Shown: piece by piece, positions 44,434-52,829 of the stretch
How the letters are laid out: each line of letters begins with the position of its first letter
How positions within the stretch are numbered: the stretch's first letter is position 1
Source of the DNA: JAFMPW01 sp041743085
GTDB lineage: Bacteria; Bacteroidota; Bacteroidia; Flavobacteriales; Flavobacteriaceae
Assembly (NCBI GenBank): GCA_041743085.1
Contig: JBGTNL010000004.1
Coordinates: 1 to 64,000, forward strand
Direction: 5' to 3'
Length of the DNA stretch: 64,000 bases
The notes under the pieces: model-generated
Told to the model about the DNA's origin: nothing
Seen by the model: only the letters and a program-made list of their open reading frames with translations
Databases searched by the model: none
Position numbers and translations under genes: made by a program

Positions 44434-44470
44434 AAAGATAACAATTAAATTGTAATATTGCAATATTACG
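44434..44470 (-). promoter_or_regulatory. arsR promoter with palindromic operator
   Basis: On the minus strand TATCTTTG (44441-44434) is preceded by TTG (44464-44462) with 20-bp spacing. The TTG lies in the middle of the perfect 18-bp palindrome GTAATATTGCAATATTAC (44453-44470), so a dimeric repressor bound there would block the -33 region. The -7 box ends 5 bp before the ATG, so the transcript probably has little or no leader. Confidence 0.8.
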
Positions 44471-44522
44471 ATTAAGATAATAAGCAAAAAGGCCAAATCA
44501 TATTGATCCAACCCTTTTTATC

Positions 44523-44957
44523 TTAGAACCAGGGTTTTTTACCCACCTGGTAGGTGTTGTAAAATTCCTCGTCCGATTTGGTAAGATAGATGATCCCCTC
44601 AACCAAACCAATCAGTCCCGTTATCCATACAATAAAAACTCCAATTCCCACGCAACTCAAAACAATGCCTACCAATGAAATTGCCAAGAGAATTATTCCT
44701 TCCTTTTGGTATCCTAGGATAAATTTATGGACTCCAAAAGCGCCTAACACGATCGCCAGAATACCTGCCATTATTTTCTTGTTTTCCCCTCCCGCTCCTT
44801 TGAGTCCTTCAGAAAACTCGTTAGCCGTTTTCTTTGCCTCGTTAGAAAAATCCCTACCCGCTCTTTTGGTGTCTTCGGAAAATTCCTCCGCGGATTCTTT
44901 TGAATTGTCAAATGCGTCTTCCGCTTTATCCTCAAATTCTTTGTTGTCTTCTGACAT
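44523..44957 (-). CDS. TM2-domain membrane protein with charged N-tail
   Basis: A 144-aa protein. Residues 1-55 form a very acidic, repetitive helical tail (DKAEDAFDNSKESAEEFSED, KRAGRDFSNEAKKTANEF). Then come the two TM2 helices (MAGILAIVLGAFGVHKFILG and ILLAISLVGIVLSCVGIGVF) and a short LVEGIIYLTKSDEEF end. TM2 proteins are small membrane proteins of poorly known function. The tail pattern resembles coiled-coil late-embryogenesis-like repeats. It lies next to arsR but on its own. Confidence 0.8.
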   Translation of the reverse strand: MSEDNKEFEDKAEDAFDNSKESAEEFSEDTKRAGRDFSNEAKKTANEFSEGLKGAGGENKKIMAGILAIVLGAFGVHKFILGYQKEGIILLAISLVGIVLSCVGIGVFIVWITGLIGLVEGIIYLTKSDEEFYNTYQVGKKPWF

Positions 44958-45011
44958 GGTCGTTGTTTTGTTGGTTCATACTGGAGTTAAATGTAATAAT
45001 TATTTTTGAAA

Positions 45012-45398
45012 TCAGGGGAACGCTTTATCAACTGGTTCCCAAAGTTCCAGTTTGTTTCCTTCCGGGTCTAGTATCCATCCAAACTTACCGTAATCGTACA
45101 CCTCAATTTCGCCCACTACAGTGACCCCTTCTCCCTTCAAAACTATCAGAAGTTCTGCCAGATTTTCAACCCTGAAATTCATCATAAATTGTTTTTCACT
45201 GGGATCAAAATAAGTAGTGTCCTCTTTGAACGGGCTCCATTGGGTTGCGCAGTCCCTGCCCTCCTTGTCTTTCCACCGGAAAGTACAGCCGTATTGGTCC
45301 GTGTTAAGCCCCAGATGGTCTTTATACCCTTCCCTGATTTTATCGGGGTCCTTTGTCTTAAAGAAAAATCCGCCTAATCCTGTCACTCTGTTTTTCAT
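45012..45398 (-). CDS. VOC-family (glyoxalase-like) protein
   Basis: A 128-aa protein with one VOC module pair: GLGGFFFKTKDPDKIREGYK and, in the second half, VTVVGEIEVYDYGKFGWILDP. The terminal DPEGNKLELWEPVDK is the usual metal-ligand end of the fold (Glu in LELW). Substrate unknown. Confidence 0.85.
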   Translation of the reverse strand: MKNRVTGLGGFFFKTKDPDKIREGYKDHLGLNTDQYGCTFRWKDKEGRDCATQWSPFKEDTTYFDPSEKQFMMNFRVENLAELLIVLKGEGVTVVGEIEVYDYGKFGWILDPEGNKLELWEPVDKAFP

Positions 45399-45512
45399 GC
45401 TTTTAAATTTTTGTAATTACCTGATCATAAATAAATTAAAAAATTGAGAGGCTTCGAGGAACTTCTGCGTTCTCACTTGCTACCTCAAACTTCCCCGGAT
45501 GTTAATATGTTT

Positions 45513-45998
45513 TCACTCCTCTGAAGACGGCTGCCCATTAGTCACTTTTTTTACATTTTTTTCATATAAGGCTATCCAATCCTTTACCGTCATCCTGGTG
45601 CAAAGTTCCCCTATTAACTTGTATGGAATGGTTTCTGGCTTCCTGAACCTGATGCAGCTTTTTCCCATATCCAATTTAGTTTTAACATGCTTCGGATATT
45701 CTCCGACAAACCAATACAATATTTTTTTGTCGGAATACAGGCCCATATGATATAAGGCCACAAAGTTTTTTTGGGAAGCTATGTTCATGAAGGGCAAGGG
45801 TAGCTCCGGGCTGCAATGGTAGCCATCAGGGTAAATGTTGTGAGGTACCACATAACCTATCATTCCGTAGTTCATCGTTTCCTGAAAACCTTTGGGTAAA
45901 TTTTCTTTAACGGTTAAACGCAGTTTGGAAATTGCTTCTCCCCGTTCCCGGGGCAATTCTGCGATATATTTTTCCGGAGTGGTTGCGTCAGAGGTCAT
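45513..45998 (-). CDS. DUF1801-domain protein
   Basis: A 161-aa cytoplasmic protein of the DUF1801 / YdhG fold, with PEKYIAELPRERGEAISKLR at the start and a conserved GMIGYVVPHNIYP plus LYSDKKILYWFVGEYP. Members may bind a small ligand or iron-related cofactor, but the function is not known. It is 4 bp after the DUF4199 gene and probably cotranscribed with it. Confidence 0.8.
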   Translation of the reverse strand: MTSDATTPEKYIAELPRERGEAISKLRLTVKENLPKGFQETMNYGMIGYVVPHNIYPDGYHCSPELPLPFMNIASQKNFVALYHMGLYSDKKILYWFVGEYPKHVKTKLDMGKSCIRFRKPETIPYKLIGELCTRMTVKDWIALYEKNVKKVTNGQPSSEE

Positions 45999-46002
45999 AG
46001 TG

Positions 46003-46464
46003 CTAGGCTTTTCTTTGAAGGATAAATGCAGAAATTAAGGAGATGATCAATCCTATGATCATTACAGTCATAAACATAAGTATGGCCATGAAACCGCTGC
46101 CGTAATCGGGGATCTCCCCTTTATATCCCTCGTCCCGCATAACCGCTGTGTATTCCTTAAAAAAATCCGGATTTATGGCTGTGGTGTAGATGAAATCGGC
46201 AATAGCGATTCCTGCGGCGGTGAAGAGGGATATAAGTAATCCAACAAGTACTGCTCTCCTGAAGCTGATCTTTCCGTTATTCACGTTATCCCTGAAATGT
46301 TTAATCCCGAAAAAAACAAAGGTCAGGGAAGCCACCATGGTGACGTAGCCAACAACTTCCTGGGCAGAGAAATCCATCCCCCTTCCAAAGGTGAGCCCTC
46401 CCAGGAACAGGATGAATGCGAGAACCAGACCGTACATGCCAAACTTAATGATTGTTTTTTTCAT
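46003..46464 (-). CDS. DUF4199 membrane protein
   Basis: A 153-aa protein; the start is set at MKKTIIKFGMYGLVLAF, 30 codons inside the longest frame. Four hydrophobic segments are visible (about residues 8-26, 35-55, 72-96 and 128-150) and FRDNVNNGKISFRRAVLVG lies between the second and third. DUF4199 proteins are small Bacteroidota membrane proteins of unknown role, often next to a LuxR-type regulator, as here. Confidence 0.8.
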   Translation of the reverse strand: MKKTIIKFGMYGLVLAFILFLGGLTFGRGMDFSAQEVVGYVTMVASLTFVFFGIKHFRDNVNNGKISFRRAVLVGLLISLFTAAGIAIADFIYTTAINPDFFKEYTAVMRDEGYKGEIPDYGSGFMAILMFMTVMIIGLIISLISAFILQRKA

Positions 46465-46569
46465 ATTTTTCGATTTAAATTGAAATACTTCAAAACTAAA
46501 ATGGGGGAAGCAAATCTGAGTCATACTAAAGTACCAATTTACTCGTACTTTCATAGGAAGTCTTTACTT

Positions 46570-46980
46570 TTAAAGGATCTGAAGCTCCTTTGCAATCTGA
46601 AGCGCCTGGGTACGGCGTTTGGCGTTTAATTTAACCAGGAGGTTGGAAACATGGGTCTTAATCGTACTTTCAGAGACGAAAAGTTTATCTGCGATCTCCT
46701 TATTAGACAAACCGTTGGATATTTCCTGCAATACTTCATACTCCCTGTTGCTCAATCCCAGTTTTTCAATTTGAGCATGATCAATGGTTTCTGTTCGCGA
46801 CTACTTTTTTTGAAGACTTCTCTTGTTGAGATAAACCCCAATAATAAAAAAAATGACTGCAACAGCAGCTATAACAAATTCAACTTTTAAATTACCACTG
46901 ATGACGGAGTAAGTGCTGATTTGAAATAGCAGCAGCAACGCAAGGATCAATAATCCAAATATTAAAACGGTCTTTTGCAC
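46570..46980 (-). pseudogene. Membrane-anchored LuxR-type regulator, split by amber codon
   Basis: One continuous frame from a GTG at 46980 to the stop at 46570 would encode 136 residues: two hydrophobic helices (VLIFGLLILALLLLFQ and FVIAAVAVIFFIIGVY), a short linker, then a LuxR helix-turn-helix (LSNREYEVLQEISNGLSNKE, SESTIKTHVSNLLVKLNAKR). Codon 60 is TAG (46801-46803), exactly in the linker between the membrane part and the DNA-binding part. No frameshift is needed. A TTG near 46755 could start a soluble 61-aa HTH protein. The upstream start is uncertain (GTG). Confidence 0.75.
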
Positions 46981-46988
46981 AGGCTAAT

Positions 46989-47927
46989 TTAGCAAAATCT
47001 TTTCTTGATCTTGTCCACTATGGTCTGCGCCAGTTTTGCCTTGCTCTCCACTGTCCAGCCGGCAACATGCGGGCTGAGCAGCACATTCTTTGCCTGGATC
47101 AAATATTGAAACGCGGCCGGCAGGTTATCTTCCGTAAACAGGTTTTCAAAAGAGGATTTTTCGTATTCCAGAACGTCCAATCCGGCACCCAGTATTTTGC
47201 CTGATTCCAACGCGGTTACCAAATCTTCTGTTACAACACATTTACCCCTGGCCGTATTCAATAACCAAAACCGGTTTTGAAAAGAATTGATATAATCAGT
47301 ATTAATCATTCCGAGGGTTTGGGGGGTTTGAGGCACATGAAGGCTCAGGACATCCGTTCTTTGTCTCAGTTCCATAATACCCACTTGCCTGGCATATTCA
47401 TCACCCACCCCCCCATCGATATCATAACAGATAACTTCAGCATCGAACCCTATCAATTTTCTGGCAAAGGCTTTGCCCATATTGCCGTAGCCTACAAGGC
47501 CTATGGTTTTTCCGTCCAATTCATGTCCCCTGTTGCCTTCCCGGTCCCAACGACCGTTACGGATTTCACCGTCCGCCTTGTTGAGGTTATTAAAAAGAGA
47601 GAGAAGCATTCCCAGTGCATGTTCTCCTACTGCATTCCGGTTGCCTTCCGGAGCGGCAATCAAAACAATCCCCCTGTGTTCCGCATAGCCCACATCAATG
47701 TTTTCCAATCCGGCGCCAACACGCCCTATAAATTTCAGGTTTGTAGCCTTTTCTAAAAAGGTGCTGTCCAGTGAAAACCGACTTCGGATTATAATACCTT
47801 CGTAGTGGTGTATCTTTTTTTCTATTTCAGATTTCGCAGAACTGTAATCTTCATAATTCTGGAATCCCAGTGTTTCCAATTGTTCCAGTAGTAGGGGATG
47901 GTTGGTATCCAGATGTAAAACCTTCAT
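46989..47927 (-). CDS. D-2-hydroxyacid dehydrogenase (phosphoglycerate-dehydrogenase-like)
   Basis: A 312-aa NAD-dependent dehydrogenase; MKVLHLDTNHPLLLEQLE is chosen as the start because its ATG overlaps the upstream stop (ATGA), though an ATG four codons earlier is possible. NAD motif GLVGYGNMGKAFARKL; catalytic Arg in LLNTARGKCVV and the Glu/His in GAGLDVLE and LLSPHVAGWT. It lacks the C-terminal ACT domain of SerA, so it is a short-form enzyme. Substrate unproven; serine synthesis is one option. Confidence 0.85.
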   Translation of the reverse strand: MKVLHLDTNHPLLLEQLETLGFQNYEDYSSAKSEIEKKIHHYEGIIIRSRFSLDSTFLEKATNLKFIGRVGAGLENIDVGYAEHRGIVLIAAPEGNRNAVGEHALGMLLSLFNNLNKADGEIRNGRWDREGNRGHELDGKTIGLVGYGNMGKAFARKLIGFDAEVICYDIDGGVGDEYARQVGIMELRQRTDVLSLHVPQTPQTLGMINTDYINSFQNRFWLLNTARGKCVVTEDLVTALESGKILGAGLDVLEYEKSSFENLFTEDNLPAAFQYLIQAKNVLLSPHVAGWTVESKAKLAQTIVDKIKKRFC

Positions 47928-48659
47928 TGTTTTTGCCATAGTTGCTTAAGCCAGTCCCCTGCTTTCTTCAGTTCGTCCACATAGGCACAAGCCTGAAAAT
48001 GGGAAAGTTCTTTATTCACTGCCAAAGTTACATTACTTCCGGCATTTCTCGTATTCGCAACCCATTGCTCTGTTATCTTTAGTTGAAACAGTTCATCCTT
48101 TGTTCCGTGTATGACATACAATGGCACACCGATCTTTTTTTTGACCGGATACCCACTGGCCATCGGGATTGCCGCCGACAAGAGATCCGGGTGATTTTCT
48201 GCAAAAAACCAACTTCCATTGCCGCCATTGCTATAGCCCGTTACGGCAATTTTAGCAGGGTTGACATTCCAGTATTTTTCGGCATTGGCTATGATTGAAA
48301 GGATCTTTTCTACGTTGTTTGCCGTTGACCATCACTGCCTTTCGCCTTCCGGAGAATCGATTTTAGCATCTAATTGTTGCAGGGATGGTACTACAAGGCA
48401 ATCGTGAAACTCTTTATAAGTGCCGTAATCTTTCGCCCAATGATGAGCTGGTTTTTAATTGTTGGACCCACGCCTTTCGGAAAGGTGATTCGCATGATCC
48501 ATTTTTTCCATAATCATTGGTCATGGACACGCCCCTGGTACCCTCGGCGGGGTTTATTTTAGCAAAAGACCTTTCAGATTTATCCAGCGCTTTTTGAGCG
48601 TTCAGCGAGGTAGGTCCCAGCAGGCCAAAAAACAACAGAAGTAATAGTGTGCGCCTCAT
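47924..48659 (-). pseudogene. Broken alpha/beta-hydrolase, exported
   Basis: The signal peptide (MRRTLLLLLFFGLLGPTSLNAQ) is in one frame. A second frame carries HHWAKDYGTYKEFHDCLVVP, ends at an in-frame TGA (48332-48334) after SPEGERQ, and continues on the far side with WSTANNVEKILSIIANAEKY and AVTGYSNGGNGSWFFAENHP, where GYSNGG is the nucleophile elbow. The C-terminus IHGTKDELF and SHFQAC hold the Asp and His region. So at least one frameshift near 48450-48500 and one stop codon have killed the gene. The start overlaps the cupin stop and the stop overlaps the dehydrogenase start, so it was once part of an operon. Confidence 0.8.
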
Positions 48660-49021
48660 ATCCCGGGGTATTCCGTTTGGGTCATTTCACAATGCACATC
48701 ACCCGTATGTGCCGTACTTTTCTTTTCAAAAAGTAACAGATGCACCTCTTCATCATTTTTTGTAGCCGGGCAATGTTCAACCCCCTTGGGGACCACTATG
48801 ATCTCACCCTCTTTTACCACTTCGGTCCGGTCTCTGAATTGCATGTATAAAGTGCCTTTTAATACCTGGAAAAGTTCATCCTCATCCTGGTGGGCATGCC
48901 AGACAAATTCGCCCTGAATTTTTGCCAGGAGGACCTGCATATCGTCCACCGTGGCTATTTGATGGGGATGCCATTGTTTACTGAAGGCTGCATGCTTTTC
49001 ATTAAGGTTAATTGGTTTCAT
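48656..49021 (-). CDS. Cupin-domain protein
   Basis: A 121-aa single-domain cupin. Motif 1 is WHAHQDEDELFQVLKGTLYM (HxH and Glu metal ligands) and motif 2 is IVVPKGVEHCPATKNDEEVH. Small cupins of this type bind a metal and act as sugar isomerases, dioxygenases or sensors; the role is unknown. The stop overlaps the start of the decayed hydrolase gene (ATGA), showing past operon structure. Confidence 0.88.
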   Translation of the reverse strand: MKPINLNEKHAAFSKQWHPHQIATVDDMQVLLAKIQGEFVWHAHQDEDELFQVLKGTLYMQFRDRTEVVKEGEIIVVPKGVEHCPATKNDEEVHLLLFEKKSTAHTGDVHCEMTQTEYPGI

Positions 49022-49026
49022 AGTAG

Positions 49027-50154
49027 TTACTTTAGATCTAGTGCTTCTATATTCACCCGATAAATATTGCCCAGACCGTTCAGAACCCGGTTGGCCTCTT
49101 CCTCAAACTTCCCAACCGTTTTTAACTCCTTGTCCAATGCATTCCCACGCTCACTGGTAAAATAAAAGTTTCCTCGTGGCACGTCAATAAAAGGACAATA
49201 ATCCAGTTTGTCCGAGTTGATTACCGGCCCCATGTTTTTGGCTTCCGTCCAACGACCGTTTGCATCTCGCCTGGAATAGTAAAGATCGCCGCCGCCCAGA
49301 CCATCATCCCTGCCGTAAGAACTAAAAACCATTAAATCCTCATCCGGGTTAACATAGGCATTGAATTCAAATGCAGCCGAATTTACCGTGCTGTCCAGGG
49401 GTACGGGAGATTGATATTTGCCATTGTTAAACGTACTTAAAAAAATATCTTCCCTCCCAATACCATTTTCCCTTGTGGCGGTAAAATACAGATTACCATT
49501 TTTGCTGACGGCAGGATAAAACTCATCTTTTGAAGTATTTATTATGGTATCCAGGGGCGAAGGATCACCCCATCCCAAAGCTGTTTTCTTCGAAAACCAG
49601 ATATTGTAGTCGCTTCTTGTAGTGTCCGAATCCATAGGCCTTGTGGATGCAAAAAACAATTTCGTCCCATCCGTGGAGAAAAACGGCTCAATGTCCTGAT
49701 ATCTTCCCGTAAAGGATACAAGCTGTTTTTCTTGCCAAGCGGCAACCCCCTTTTTAATACTCACCAGACAACGAAAGGATTGCCTGTAGTTTCCAAGGGT
49801 ATAAATGAGCTCTGTTCCGTCTGGCGATATGGCGATATCCCTTTCATAAAGACGGGTGGATATGATATCCTCCCCAAACAATTCTACCTTCTGCGTTGCG
49901 GCGTTTAATTGAATCTGCGGACTTCCTTCCTTCTTACACCCTGTCCAGAAAAGCAAGGATATAAGAAGTATTTTATTAAATGGCAGCTCTAAAACCCCTA
50001 CTTTGGTTGCCAACTTGTTCTTTTTCCCAGCTACTTCGTTACCAAAATACTCATTTAGCCCTGCTAAACTCCGTTTTTGGTGCCTTGTATCCGAAAAAAA
50101 TTCCTGCGTTATCATTCCAAACAGCGTTATTAGAGTTGCCCTAAAGGTATTCAT
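49027..50154 (-). CDS. PD40 beta-propeller lipoprotein
   Basis: A 375-aa frame with WD40-like PD40 repeats: ERDIAISPDGTELIYTLG, IEPFFSTDGTKLFFASTRP, YPAVSKNGNLYFTATRENG, and FNAYVNPDEDLMVFSSYGRD. A lipoprotein signal, NKILLISLLFWTGCKKEG, lies well inside the frame (about residues 60-78), so translation probably starts at an internal codon such as the TTG at residue 48; the stretch before it does not look like protein. It likely sits in the outer membrane and binds a partner or carbohydrate. Confidence 0.7.
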   Translation of the reverse strand: MNTFRATLITLFGMITQEFFSDTRHQKRSLAGLNEYFGNEVAGKKNKLATKVGVLELPFNKILLISLLFWTGCKKEGSPQIQLNAATQKVELFGEDIISTRLYERDIAISPDGTELIYTLGNYRQSFRCLVSIKKGVAAWQEKQLVSFTGRYQDIEPFFSTDGTKLFFASTRPMDSDTTRSDYNIWFSKKTALGWGDPSPLDTIINTSKDEFYPAVSKNGNLYFTATRENGIGREDIFLSTFNNGKYQSPVPLDSTVNSAAFEFNAYVNPDEDLMVFSSYGRDDGLGGGDLYYSRRDANGRWTEAKNMGPVINSDKLDYCPFIDVPRGNFYFTSERGNALDKELKTVGKFEEEANRVLNGLGNIYRVNIEALDLK

Positions 50155-50372
50155 GGTATTTCGTTGATTATCCTGCTAAATACTATAATTTATCCGGACC
50201 AGGTGTCTCGCCCTATAAGATTTTCCGATTAAATATAAAAATGAATGTTGGTTTACTAAACAAAACCCTGCTAAAATTTTAAGGCTCATAACGGAGAAAT
50301 GAAACTGAAATCACTATTTTTTCAATTCATTATCAGTCGGGGAGTACAAGACGGAACACAAATTAATGGCTC

Positions 50373-52775
50373 TTATTGCTTACTACACTGTAAAGTCAAT
50401 TCTGTTGTTTTTGCCTCGGAACTAAATACGAGCTTGCCATCATCCTTTACAGGCTTTACGGAGCTTTCAATAACTTTATAATTTAAATCCCCACTTTTTT
50501 CCGGAAATACAATCTCGATTAACCAATCCGGGTTTTCCTGAACGACTTTAAGTTTTAGATTTCCCTTTATATTGCTGTAAAATACGGATACTTTATTATC
50601 CGCGACCATTACATTTTCCAGTGATGCCTTATCCCATTCGTCTGGCATTTGCGGGGCAATCCCTATCTTTTTCTTTGAGGCTTCGGGCCGTATGCCAAAA
50701 AATTGTTGTACAACAGGGATGGCAAAACCGTAAATATTCCAGGCCTGCGCTATCATACCATAATCGGGGGAAACCTCATACATACTACCCGGAAGCGCAT
50801 AACTGAACGTTCTCGACATTCTTTTCAAATAATTTAAAGCCTCATTGGGACGGTTATAGTTATTTTCAGCCACTGCCTGAACTCCTGTGGGCAATGTCAT
50901 AACGGCCCCCGTATAAGAAAAGACCTTGCTCCCCTTGAAAGATCCATCGTCCGAACCGGCCGACTCGTCCCGGTCTATGCCGGTAACAAAAACGCCAAAG
51001 GGATTTACAAATTTTTCGGCCGTTCTCAATGCTTTAAGAGCCTTTTGTTCATCGGCAACTTTCATTTCCATTGGGGTATTCACCACCCAATTATGATGTA
51101 AAACAAAGGGTCTTGAATCTTTTGAGGGATTTGATAAAATGTACTCCTTTGTTTCGTTTAATTCTGTAACGGCCCAGGGTTTGTTTAAGGTATCGGCCCT
51201 TACAATGGCATCATCGATCAACTTCAGGGCCTGTTCATCCGTGCCTATGAAGTCTGCATAGGAGTTGAATTCTTCCGACCAAAACTCGCTGTTGATCTCG
51301 TCTTTCAGGGTCAATGCTGTTTTCTCATAAAACTTCGATAAATCTTTATCGCCCAATTCTTCGGCTATTTTGGCCGCATCCTCAAAGGCTCTTTGAGAAT
51401 ACACGGCAACATCAATCATTTCACTGTCCAATCCATGGATCTCCATCATGCCAAAACCATTGGGGAAAAGATTTTTGTCAGGATCATTTTCCGATAGAAG
51501 CCAGTGCAATCCTTTTTTGATGGTAGGGTAGTACTTTTTTAAAAAATCGATATCCCCGTTCCATTGATAAACCTCCCAGATCAAGGATGCAAATTGTGGT
51601 GTTTCATTAATATTACCCTTGTTAAACACAGCACCGTTTGTAGAGGTTTCATGGACGATCCTGCCATTGCCGTTAATTGCGGAAGACAAGCTATCCAATA
51701 ATTCGATGGTCTGATAAACAATTTCACGCTGCCCTATGGCCATATAACCCTTTAGGGCATATTCGCTATCCACTCCAAACCACCACGGGTAGTCCGGAAG
51801 TCCCGCACCTATTCCCGTTCCTATTTCAGGGACTGTCCGCACCATCCAGTCGGCGTTATATTTTAACCATTCAAAAGTTTCCTCTATTTTCTTGTCGGGT
51901 ACGGTCAATTTGGAATTCGTTGCCAACAATTTATACCGATCTTGTTTCTCATTAAAATCGGCGACTATATTATTTTGAAGTTCCCTATAGGTGTTCAACG
52001 CATCTTCTTTGGAAGTATAGGAGCCCGCTATGATAAAATTGATAATTTGAAAACAGTTTCCTTCCATTGAAACGGCATAATCCAACGAATTTGACACTCC
52101 TTTCCCGGTATACCCGGATGTTTCTGGCTGATGACTTTGCGATTGTTCGTTTGCCCCGTAAACTACAAACCAGGGATTTAAACTGTCTTTTACAACCCAT
52201 GCATCCGTTTCCTTGCTGAAAGTAGCTTCATCCGGGTAATCTATGAGCTTGGTTCGTTCTCCCAGCCAGGTTGGCCTTAGGTCGGCATTCCCTACAAATC
52301 GAAGTTTGAACTCCTGGCTGGCAGCGCTTTTATTTTTAAGTCTCAACTGTACTACTATTCCCTGTTTCGTATCAGGAACAAATTGCCATCTTTCAATCTG
52401 AATGTTTTTGCTTTTAATCTCGAAGGAATGCCTGTTTGCGAAAGGGTAATTCGTAAAAGATTCGGCATTGTTTAAACGGTATACCTCATCACCCCAAATT
52501 AAATTCACCTGAAAACCGTCCATCAATTTAATGGGATGGTCCCAAATTCCGCCCATCTCATTTTCTATATGCCAGCCTAACTCCGGAAAAGTCCCATCCT
52601 GATGGCCAACCATATATACCCGGTCCCCGGCGGTAACAAAGGGCGAGTTTAAATATTCCGCTTTTCCTGTAATAGACGGGCTAGCTTGGATAAGTGCACT
52701 TAAATCCGTTCCGTTGGACTGACCAGAACAATAGAAAATAAATAATAGGAAAAAGAATGTACAACCTGATTTCAT
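50373..52775 (-). CDS. Exported (alpha/alpha)6-barrel glycosidase-like protein
   Basis: An 800-aa protein with a signal peptide (SGCTFFFLLFIFYCSGQS). The N-terminal ~270 residues form a beta-sandwich, the middle (about 290-690) an (alpha/alpha)6 barrel with the glucoamylase/debranching-type patterns DYPWWFGVDSEYALKGYMAI, IVHETSTNGAVFNKGN, QFASLIWEVYQW and TGIDRDESAGSDDGSFKG, and the C-terminus a second beta-domain. The acid and base cannot be assigned with certainty. It may act on alpha-glucans or mannans; related proteins are called amylo-alpha-1,6-glucosidase-like. Neighbouring SMP-30-like lipoprotein may be part of the same sugar-use set. Confidence 0.7.
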   Translation of the reverse strand: MKSGCTFFFLLFIFYCSGQSNGTDLSALIQASPSITGKAEYLNSPFVTAGDRVYMVGHQDGTFPELGWHIENEMGGIWDHPIKLMDGFQVNLIWGDEVYRLNNAESFTNYPFANRHSFEIKSKNIQIERWQFVPDTKQGIVVQLRLKNKSAASQEFKLRFVGNADLRPTWLGERTKLIDYPDEATFSKETDAWVVKDSLNPWFVVYGANEQSQSHQPETSGYTGKGVSNSLDYAVSMEGNCFQIINFIIAGSYTSKEDALNTYRELQNNIVADFNEKQDRYKLLATNSKLTVPDKKIEETFEWLKYNADWMVRTVPEIGTGIGAGLPDYPWWFGVDSEYALKGYMAIGQREIVYQTIELLDSLSSAINGNGRIVHETSTNGAVFNKGNINETPQFASLIWEVYQWNGDIDFLKKYYPTIKKGLHWLLSENDPDKNLFPNGFGMMEIHGLDSEMIDVAVYSQRAFEDAAKIAEELGDKDLSKFYEKTALTLKDEINSEFWSEEFNSYADFIGTDEQALKLIDDAIVRADTLNKPWAVTELNETKEYILSNPSKDSRPFVLHHNWVVNTPMEMKVADEQKALKALRTAEKFVNPFGVFVTGIDRDESAGSDDGSFKGSKVFSYTGAVMTLPTGVQAVAENNYNRPNEALNYLKRMSRTFSYALPGSMYEVSPDYGMIAQAWNIYGFAIPVVQQFFGIRPEASKKKIGIAPQMPDEWDKASLENVMVADNKVSVFYSNIKGNLKLKVVQENPDWLIEIVFPEKSGDLNYKVIESSVKPVKDDGKLVFSSEAKTTELTLQCSKQ

Positions 52776-52829
52776 GGTTTTATCCGGATTGAAAACAGCA
52801 TATCCCGTTAAAATTGATCTGCCGTATGT

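Noticed and set aside
48414..48659. 81-codon intact small exported protein
   Set aside because: It is the signal peptide part of the broken alpha/beta-hydrolase; the rest of that gene continues in another frame.
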